Below the pieces are notes generated by a model that made no database searches, had not been told where the DNA came from, and saw only the letters and a list, made by a program, of their open reading frames with translations. A program made the position numbers and the translations under genes. Shown here piece by piece: positions 42,942 to 48,650 of a stretch of 48,650 nt of DNA; position 1 is the stretch's first letter, and each line of letters opens with the position of its first letter. The DNA comes from Clostridium_AD sp047624165 (GTDB lineage Bacteria > Bacillota > Clostridia > Clostridiales > Clostridiaceae): positions 1 to 48,650 of the forward strand of contig JBLHPD010000010.1 in assembly GCA_047624165.1 (NCBI GenBank). The letters run 5' to 3'.

Positions 42942-42957
42942 TGGCATGGTTATTGCT
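42942..42957 (+). promoter_or_regulatory. Sigma-54 (-24/-12) promoter of the mrp operon
   Basis: TGGCATGGTTATTGCT matches the consensus TGGCACG-N4-TTGCW with a single C-to-T change. The invariant GG (42943-42944) and GC (42955-42956) are exactly 12 bases apart. Transcription would begin near 42968, about 39 bases before the first ATG. No sigma-A promoter is evident between the hairpin and the gene. Confidence 0.85.
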
Positions 42958-43006
42958 AATTAGTAGTATGAGTAAAGTAAGTAAAAATTCATAGGAGGAT
43001 TTTAAA

Positions 43007-43483
43007 ATGAATTATTGGATTGCATATTTATATCTACTATTTTGGATTGTTATATCAGAAAATGCAAAAGTTGAAACTATTTGTATTGGTATAATAATAA
43101 GTTTATTAGTTGCAAGTTTAAATAAGGATTTGATGTGTGGTAAAAGAAAATTAAATTTCAAAAAAAATACTGCGCGTTGGATAACCTATATAATTATATG
43201 GATAAAAGAAATAGTTGTTTCTAATTTTAATGTGGCAAAAATAGTTTTGAGCCCTCAAATATTAATTTCGCCAAAGATAGTAACAATTAATACAAAAATT
43301 AAATCTGATTTTCATAAAACAATTTTTGCTAATTCAATAACATTGACTCCTGGAACCTTAACTATTTCAATGGTTAGAGATGAAATTATTGTACATTGTT
43401 TAAAAGAAGAATTTTCAAGAGAATTAACTAATTCAGTCTTTGAAAAAATAATTTTAAAAATTGAGGAAGATACTTATGAGTAA
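43007..43483 (+). CDS. mrpE: Multisubunit cation/H+ antiporter subunit E (MrpE/MbhA-like)
   Basis: A 158-residue membrane protein with an N-terminal helical hairpin followed by a soluble region carrying the MrpE blocks NFNVAKIVLSPQILISPKIV and ANSITLTPGTLTISMVRDEI. First gene of the operon, after AGGAGG. In Mrp/Mbh complexes this subunit lies in the cation-transport membrane arm. Its stop overlaps the next gene by 8 bases. Confidence 0.9.
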   Translation: MNYWIAYLYLLFWIVISENAKVETICIGIIISLLVASLNKDLMCGKRKLNFKKNTARWITYIIIWIKEIVVSNFNVAKIVLSPQILISPKIVTINTKIKSDFHKTIFANSITLTPGTLTISMVRDEIIVHCLKEEFSRELTNSVFEKIILKIEEDTYE

Positions 43484-43745
43484 ACTATTAACGTTTTCTA
43501 TTTTATTTTTATCATTTACAATATTTATTTGCATGTTTAGAGCAATTAAGGGACCAAGCGCAGCAGATAGACTTATTGCTATTAATGTCATAGGCACTAA
43601 AATTATTGTACTTATTCTAATAGTTTCATTTTTGCTTAATGAAACTTATTTTGTGGATGTAGCTATAGTTTATGCTTTAATTAGTTTTTTATCTTCTATT
43701 ATAATATCCAAATTTATTGAAAATTCAGGAGGGAAAAATATATGA
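43476..43745 (+). CDS. mrpF: Antiporter subunit F (MrpF/MbhB-like)
   Basis: An 89-residue protein with three transmembrane helices and the family segment MFRAIKGPSAADRLIAINVIG followed by a helix ending FVDVAIVYALISFLSSI. The ATG at 43476 lies 8 bases after GAGGA inside the end of mrpE. Its stop overlaps the mrpG start in an ATGA. Confidence 0.9.
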   Translation: MSKLLTFSILFLSFTIFICMFRAIKGPSAADRLIAINVIGTKIIVLILIVSFLLNETYFVDVAIVYALISFLSSIIISKFIENSGGKNI

Positions 43746-44062
43746 GAGATATTATTGTTACAATGTTTCTCTTTGGAGGCTTATTCTTTTTCATGGTTGG
43801 AACAATAGGTATTATAAGGTTTCCGGATGTATTTACAAGAGCACACAGCGCATCTAAATGCGATACATTAGGAGCGGTGCTTTGCCTATCTTCATTAATT
43901 GTATTAAAAGGGTTAAGTTTGGTTAGCTTAAAAATTATTTTAATTCTTATATTTGTTTGGATTGCGAGTCCAACAACTACACACCTAATTGCTAAGGCTG
44001 AATATACAAGGTTAGCGTCCCTTGCAAAAATAAATGGGGTGAAAAAACATGAAGATATTTAG
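43742..44062 (+). CDS. mrpG: Antiporter subunit G (MrpG/MbhC-like)
   Basis: A 106-residue, three-helix protein. FFMVGTIGIIRFPDVFTRAH and ASKCDTLGAVLCL are the conserved MrpG blocks, and SPTTTHLIAKAEY ends the third helix. Overlaps mrpF by 4 bases and the next gene by 14, showing tight translational coupling. Confidence 0.92.
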   Translation: MRDIIVTMFLFGGLFFFMVGTIGIIRFPDVFTRAHSASKCDTLGAVLCLSSLIVLKGLSLVSLKIILILIFVWIASPTTTHLIAKAEYTRLASLAKINGVKKHEDI

Positions 44063-44288
44063 TGTGATAATGTTGGCGTTTTTAATAGGCGCTTCTGTAG
44101 CGGTTTCCGCTATGAAAAGTTTACTTGGTACAATAATAGTATTTATGGTTTATAGCCTTATTATGACAATTCTATGGCAACAGTTAAATGCTCCTGATTT
44201 AGCAATAACTGAAGCCGCAGTAGGAGCGGGAATTACTACAATTTTATTTATACTTACATTAAAGAGAATTAAAGGAGTAAGAAAATGA
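44049..44288 (+). CDS. MbhD-like subunit (DUF4040; equals part of MrpA C-terminal domain)
   Basis: A 79-residue protein of the DUF4040/MbhD type with two or three helices. LLGTIIVFMVYSLIMTILWQ and LNAPDLAITEAAVGAGITTI are the conserved motifs (the APDLAITEAAVG block with its acidic residue is diagnostic). In Bacillus this piece is fused to the end of MrpA; as a separate gene it follows the archaeal Mbh pattern. The start lies within the end of mrpG and the stop overlaps the next start (ATGA). Confidence 0.88.
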   Translation: MKIFSVIMLAFLIGASVAVSAMKSLLGTIIVFMVYSLIMTILWQQLNAPDLAITEAAVGAGITTILFILTLKRIKGVRK

Positions 44289-45007
44289 AAAAAATATTAT
44301 CAATTGTGATTACAACAATATTAATTATGATCTTACTATTAGGAGTTAATGAACTTCCAACGTTTGGACGATATGATAATCCTGCTAATAATGAAGTTGC
44401 ACATTATTATATAGAGAAAACAACTGAGGATACTGGTGCACTGAATATTGTTACAGGTATTATTTTAGATTATCGTGCCTTTGATACTTTTGTTGAAGCA
44501 AGCGTATTATTTACTGCTGCAATTATAGTATTGTTACTTCTGAAAAAAGAAAAGAACAATTCGGATACAGAAAATTATGAAACTATTATAAAAAGTACCA
44601 TTTTAAAAGAGGTAAGCAAAGTGATAATACCTTGTATTCAGATTTTTGGAGCTTATGTGATTTTTTATGGACATATAAGCCCGGGGGGTGGATTTGCAGG
44701 TGGAACAATTATAGGTACAAGTTTCATCTTATATAGAATAATTTATGGTAAAAAGTTCACTGATAAAAAATTACCTTACTCAAGGTTAATAACTTGTCTC
44801 TGTGGATCGATTATGTTTTATGGACTATTAAAAGGGTATAGTTTTATAACTGGTGGAAATCATTTAGCATTCCCACAGCCACGCCTCGGAACACCAGGTA
44901 ATATTCTTAGTGGCGGATTTTTATTGCCACTAAACATATTGGTAGGAATTATTGTGACAATTACTATATACTTTTTTTTCACTTTATTTGACGGAGGAGA
45001 AATTTGA
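44285..45007 (+). CDS. Fused MbhE-MrpB antiporter subunit
   Basis: A 240-residue protein that joins two pieces. Residues about 1-95 resemble MbhE, the last part of MrpA (ALNIVTGIILDYRAFDTFVE then ASVLFTAAIIVLLLLKK). Residues about 110-240 are an MnhB/MrpB domain (CIQIFGAYVIFYGHISPGGG, FAGGTIIGTSFILYRI, GNILSGGFLLPLNILVG). Several other clostridial and archaeal complexes carry these as one or two genes. ATG overlaps the previous stop by 4 bases. Confidence 0.87.
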   Translation: MKKILSIVITTILIMILLLGVNELPTFGRYDNPANNEVAHYYIEKTTEDTGALNIVTGIILDYRAFDTFVEASVLFTAAIIVLLLLKKEKNNSDTENYETIIKSTILKEVSKVIIPCIQIFGAYVIFYGHISPGGGFAGGTIIGTSFILYRIIYGKKFTDKKLPYSRLITCLCGSIMFYGLLKGYSFITGGNHLAFPQPRLGTPGNILSGGFLLPLNILVGIIVTITIYFFFTLFDGGEI

Positions 45008-45372
45008 TTATGGAGGGACTAATAAATAATTATTATGAGACTGGTGCAATTATATTGTTTGGGGTTGGGTTTGCAATACTATTATTGCATAATAATTTGA
45101 TTAAAAAAATAATTGGAATGAACATAATGGATACAGCAATCTTCTTATTTTTTATTGCTAAAGGTTATATAATTGGACGCGATGCTCCAATTATAATAGG
45201 AACACATAAAGGCGTTCAAGGGTATATAAACCCTCTTCCTTCAGCTCTAATGCTTACTGGGATAGTTGTAGCAGTTAGTACGACAGCATTTGCCCTTGCG
45301 CTAACAGTGAAATTGTATGACGGATACGGTACTATTGAATTAGATGAAATTATAAAGATGAGGAGTGATTGA
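45004..45372 (+). CDS. mrpC: Antiporter subunit C (MrpC/MbhG, NuoK-like)
   Basis: A 122-residue NuoK-like protein with three helices: GVGFAILLLHNNLIKKIIGM, the loop with QGYINPLPSALMLTGIVV, and AVSTTAFALALTVKLYDGYG. The TTG at 45004 lies 6 bases after GGAGG and overlaps the previous stop; an ATG at 45010 is an alternative start at a longer spacing. Confidence 0.9.
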   Translation: MIMEGLINNYYETGAIILFGVGFAILLLHNNLIKKIIGMNIMDTAIFLFFIAKGYIIGRDAPIIIGTHKGVQGYINPLPSALMLTGIVVAVSTTAFALALTVKLYDGYGTIELDEIIKMRSD

Positions 45373-45373
45373 A

Positions 45374-46846
45374 ATGAAATTCATTGAAAGTTTTCCACTT
45401 ATGATTATATTAATTTTGTTTATTTCGGCGTTTTCTATGCCTTTAATTAAGAGGGTAAAGCTTGTTAAAGGTATTAGTTTAATATCAATGGCAATAGTCA
45501 TGATTTTAGCCACCATAAATTTAATATTTGTTATTAATAAGGGTGGATATCTGTATAGAATTGGACATTTTGACGCCCCTTATGGAATTGAATTTCGAAT
45601 TGGAATAATTGAAGCTATGATGGGATTACTTTTTGCATTTGTTGCACTTATGATAATTTGGTATTCAATCTATAGTATAGATAAGGAAATTAAGCAAACG
45701 AAGATAGGTTTATATTATTTACTTATAAACATTCTAATAGGTTCGTTACTAGGTGTAGTATATTCTAATGATTTGTTTAATTGTTTTGTATTTATAGAAG
45801 TAGGAACTCTTGCGTCCTGTGGCACTATCATTGTTAAAGACAAAAAAGAAAATATGAGAGCAACTATGAAATATTTAATTATGAGTTGCTTAGGGTCTGG
45901 TCTTGTACTTATGGGAATTGCTTATTTGTATTCAATGACTGGTCATTTAAATATGAGTTACATCCATGAAGAATTAATAAACTGCTATTTAAATTACCCA
46001 AATGCAGTATTAATTGCTATAGTTTTATTTATTATTGGTCTCGGAGTTAAGAGCGCCATGTTTCCACTTCACAATTGGCTTCCGGACGCTCACTCAAGTG
46101 CACCTACATCATCAAGTGCGATTTTATCTTCTTTAGTCTTAAAGGCTTTTGTTTTACTTTTAATTAAGATATTATATAGAGTTTTTGGAATGGAAATACT
46201 TAATTATTATTCGGTTTTAAATATTATACTAATATTAGGTGGTTTAGGTATGATATTAGGCTCTGTGTTTGCTATATTCCAAAAGAATATAAAAAGAGTT
46301 ATAGCCTATTCTACTGTGGCACAAATGGGATATATATTTTTAGGGATAGGTATTGGATCAAATTTAGGAGTTTCTATTGCTATATTTCATATTATTGGTC
46401 ATGCCGTAACTAAATCAGCTTTGTTTTTATTAGTTGGGGCAATGATAGAACAAACAGGAGAAAAGAGTTTAGAACATTTGAGAGGGGTAGGAAGAGAAAT
46501 GCCATTAACCCTGGGATTATTCTCTATATGCGCTCTATCTATGATAGGAATCCCAATATTGCCTGGATTTATAAGCAAGTGGCACTTATCATTAGCTTCT
46601 ATAGAAACGGGAAATACAATTTTAATTGCAGTCATCTTACTTAGCAGTTTATTAAATGCAGTATATTATTTTCCAATCGTTATAAATGGATTTTTTGGAG
46701 AAGAAAATTTGAAAGGTAAAGTATATAAATCTAAAAGCAAACCTTTAAAAGAATTGATGCCAGTAATCTTTCTAGTGTGTTCTATGATTTATGTGGGATT
46801 ATCATCAAGAGGCATTATAGGTTTAATTAGTTTAGGATTTGAGTAG
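45374..46846 (+). CDS. mrpD: Antiporter subunit D, first copy (MrpD/NuoM-like)
   Basis: A proton-conducting subunit of about 490 residues with some 14 transmembrane helices. The key channel residues are visible: Glu142 in CFVFIEVGTLAS and Lys226 in GVKSAMFPLHNWLPDAHSSA, followed by SSAILSSLVLKAFVLLL and a VAQMGYIFLGIGIG helix. The ATG at 45374 follows AGGAG by 8 bases and the mrpC stop by 1 base. Confidence 0.92.
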   Translation: MKFIESFPLMIILILFISAFSMPLIKRVKLVKGISLISMAIVMILATINLIFVINKGGYLYRIGHFDAPYGIEFRIGIIEAMMGLLFAFVALMIIWYSIYSIDKEIKQTKIGLYYLLINILIGSLLGVVYSNDLFNCFVFIEVGTLASCGTIIVKDKKENMRATMKYLIMSCLGSGLVLMGIAYLYSMTGHLNMSYIHEELINCYLNYPNAVLIAIVLFIIGLGVKSAMFPLHNWLPDAHSSAPTSSSAILSSLVLKAFVLLLIKILYRVFGMEILNYYSVLNIILILGGLGMILGSVFAIFQKNIKRVIAYSTVAQMGYIFLGIGIGSNLGVSIAIFHIIGHAVTKSALFLLVGAMIEQTGEKSLEHLRGVGREMPLTLGLFSICALSMIGIPILPGFISKWHLSLASIETGNTILIAVILLSSLLNAVYYFPIVINGFFGEENLKGKVYKSKSKPLKELMPVIFLVCSMIYVGLSSRGIIGLISLGFE

Positions 46847-46862
46847 AGGAGGTGTTTATGAA

Positions 46863-48308
46863 TTGAATAATATCACAATAATAATCCCAGTTTTATTCCC
46901 GTTTATATTATCAATAATTATGGCAACTATGAAATTTGATGAGAAGAAAAGAAATATATTTGTTGGCATGGGTGTTATATTAAATTTTATTTTTCTAGTT
47001 ACTATATTTTATATATTTGGAGAAAGTAGAGTTCGTTTATTTAAGTTAAATGAATTTTTAGATATTTATTTTAGAATAGATAAGTTAAGCATGATGTTTT
47101 CACTATTAGTTGCAATTTTATGGGTTTTTACAGCATTTTATGCCATGGAATATATGAAACACGAAGGTAAAGAAAAAAGATTTTATACTTTTTTTCTTGC
47201 GACACTTGGGGTAACCATGGGAATTGCTTTTGCAGGAAATCTTATAACACTTTATGCTTTTTATGAGTTTCTTACCCTGTCAACCTTTCCCCTAGTAATT
47301 CATACGGATTCAAAAGAGGCATTGAAAAGTGGGAAAAAGTATCTGATATATTCATTTGGAGGGGCCACATTGGTTTTGCTTGGAATGATATTAATATTTA
47401 GTATTACAAGTGATACAACATTTAATGCCCATGGTATTTTGCCAGCATTAACGAGTGATAATAGAAACCTATATATAGTAAGCTATGTTGCTATGTTTTT
47501 AGGATTTGGAGTTAAAGCGGCCCTTGTACCATTTCATTCTTGGCTACCTGCAGCAATGGTGGCACCAACACCAGTTAGTGCACTGCTTCATGCAGTTGCA
47601 GTTGTAAAATCAGGGATTTTTGCTATTATAAGAATGAGTTACTTTATATTTGGAACTGAAATAATTAAGGCGCTTAATGTAAATATATTTTTAAGTATTC
47701 TAATAGTAATTTCGATTTTACTGGGTTCATTCTTAGCCTTGCATCAAGAAAATTTAAAGAAGAGACTAGCGTACTCAACAATTAGTCAATTAGGGTATGT
47801 TCTATTAGGTGTAGTCCTTTTGAATGAAGATGCATTTGTTGGAGGACTCCTTCATTTAATTAATCATGCTGTAATTAAGATTGTTCTTTTCTTCTGTGTT
47901 GGGGCGATAATGTATACTACTGGCAAAACAGATATTGGCCAAATTAGAGGTATTGGAAAACAGATGCCAATAACAATGGGATGCTTTGGTATAGCTTCTA
48001 TATCTTTAATTGGAATCCCGCCATCAAATGGGTTTGTTAGTAAGTGGTATCTGGCCCAAGGTGGACTTACATCTGGGAAAATGATTTTTCCGGCGATATT
48101 GCTTATTAGTGCATTATTAACTGCACTATACCTTCTTCCAGTTGTAACTGAAGCTTTTTTCAAAAAAGGTGAGGATACTAAAGTTAAAGAAGCGCCAATG
48201 AAAATGTTAATACCTATAGTTATGATAACCATCATAGTTGTTTTACTTGGGTTATTTCCTAATATGCTTATCTCATTTATGCAGAAAATTGCTAGTGAGG
48301 TAATTTAA
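46863..48308 (+). CDS. Antiporter subunit D, second copy (MrpD/NuoM-like)
   Basis: A second antiporter-like subunit of about 481 residues, clearly a distant paralogue of the preceding gene. Glu135 (LYAFYEFLTLSTFPLV) and Lys218 (GVKAALVPFHSWLPAAMVAP) are conserved, then TPVSALLHAVAVVKSGIFAI and AYSTISQLGYVLLGVVLL. No ATG fits: an ATG at 46858 reads ATG AAT TGA, and the first in-frame candidate is the TTG at 46863 overlapping that TGA, 10 bases after GGAGG. Either a TTG start or a one-base error near 46861 would explain this. Confidence 0.88.
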   Translation: MNNITIIIPVLFPFILSIIMATMKFDEKKRNIFVGMGVILNFIFLVTIFYIFGESRVRLFKLNEFLDIYFRIDKLSMMFSLLVAILWVFTAFYAMEYMKHEGKEKRFYTFFLATLGVTMGIAFAGNLITLYAFYEFLTLSTFPLVIHTDSKEALKSGKKYLIYSFGGATLVLLGMILIFSITSDTTFNAHGILPALTSDNRNLYIVSYVAMFLGFGVKAALVPFHSWLPAAMVAPTPVSALLHAVAVVKSGIFAIIRMSYFIFGTEIIKALNVNIFLSILIVISILLGSFLALHQENLKKRLAYSTISQLGYVLLGVVLLNEDAFVGGLLHLINHAVIKIVLFFCVGAIMYTTGKTDIGQIRGIGKQMPITMGCFGIASISLIGIPPSNGFVSKWYLAQGGLTSGKMIFPAILLISALLTALYLLPVVTEAFFKKGEDTKVKEAPMKMLIPIVMITIIVVLLGLFPNMLISFMQKIASEVI

Positions 48309-48325
48309 GAAAGGAGGGTATTATA

Positions 48326-48650
48326 TTGAAATCAACTATGTATTTACTATTTATTTTACTGTTCCCGTTTGTTGGATCTTTTATTGGGTTTATTATAGGA
48401 AGGAAAAATGAAAAATTTAGGGATATCTTTAATATCCTAATGACTGCAATTGTATTTGTGGTTACAAGTATATTATATAAATATGTTGTAGTACAAACAA
48501 TAGAAATATCTATACCTTATATTATGGGTACAGGTCTTCATTTGAAATTAGATATGTTTAGATATGTTTTTGTTTGGCTTACAGCTATGATATGGTTTTT
48601 AACTACGTTGTATTCAACGCAGTATTTCATTAATCATAAAAATAGAAATA
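48326..48650 (+). CDS. Third NuoL/M-like antiporter subunit (cut by window edge)
   Basis: A frame open to the right edge, starting at TTG 48326, 7 bases after AAGGAGGG. About 108 residues are visible: three or four hydrophobic helices, LLFPFVGSFIGFIIGRKNEK at the start and the extracytoplasmic LHLKLDMFRYVFVWLTAMIW, equivalent to the DxLS region of NuoL/NuoM/MrpD proteins. It could supply the antiporter domain that Bacillus MrpA carries at its N terminus. Confidence 0.78.
   Translation, partial: MKSTMYLLFILLFPFVGSFIGFIIGRKNEKFRDIFNILMTAIVFVVTSILYKYVVVQTIEISIPYIMGTGLHLKLDMFRYVFVWLTAMIWFLTTLYSTQYFINHKNRN

Overview
The window looks like a chromosomal segment of a spore-forming, low-GC, anaerobic Clostridium (sensu stricto or a close relative). 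The evidence is the AT-rich composition, purine-rich GGAGG ribosome binding sites with frequent TTG and GTG starts, the gene order typical of this group (tsf-pyrH-frr-uppS-cdsA-dxr-rseP-ispG-polC, then rimP-nusA-ylxR-ylxQ-infB-rbfA-nrnA-truB-ribF-rpsO-pnp), the sporulation gene spoVS, the PolC-type replicase and a Clostridium-style SOS box. Every convincing gene lies on the + strand. I see no rRNA, tRNA, CRISPR array or insertion sequence.

Region by region. (1) 1-7035: the end of EF-Ts, UMP kinase, ribosome recycling factor, then an envelope and isoprenoid block (uppS, cdsA, dxr, rseP, ispG). A 444-base gap before dxr holds what look like decayed coding fragments. (2) 7060-11397: polC. (3) 11415-18158: a translation and RNA operon (rimP, nusA, ylxR, ylxQ, infB, rbfA, nrnA, truB), read from a good promoter through a leader with three successive hairpins. 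(4) 18172-23588: ribF, rpsO, pnp, an M16 peptidase and a PRC-barrel YlmC/YmxH protein. (5) 23655-31270: dapG-type aspartokinase, TepA-like ClpP-fold protease, FtsK/SpoIIIE, rimO, pgsA and recA (strong promoter with a LexA box on the start site). (6) 31608-37590: rny, spoVS (with a near-perfect sigma-H promoter buried in the rny terminator), an aminotransferase, HPr, a tyrosine recombinase and UV damage endonuclease. (7) 37899-40510: monocistronic accessory genes (HutD-family protein, an unknown two-helix membrane protein, a short tail-less SSB, MsrA). (8) 40671 to the right edge: a sigma-54 enhancer-binding regulator followed by an Mrp/Mbh-type multisubunit cation/proton antiporter operon that runs off the window.

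The most interesting unit is region 8. The operon has the order E, F, G, MbhD-like (DUF4040), a fused MbhE-MrpB, C, and then three NuoL/M/MrpD-like subunits, the last cut by the window edge. This matches the membrane arm of archaeal Mbh/Mbs complexes rather than a Bacillus-type mrpABCDEFG operon. Directly upstream lie a textbook -24/-12 sigma-54 promoter (TGGCATGG-N3-TTGCT, 42942-42957) and, 120 to 200 bases before it, three copies of a dyad TGTATC-N5-GATACA that are good candidates for the sites bound by the adjacent GAF-PAS-AAA+-Fis activator. I infer a sigma-54-switched ion-translocating complex. Whether a hydrogenase or other electron-input module follows lies outside the window.
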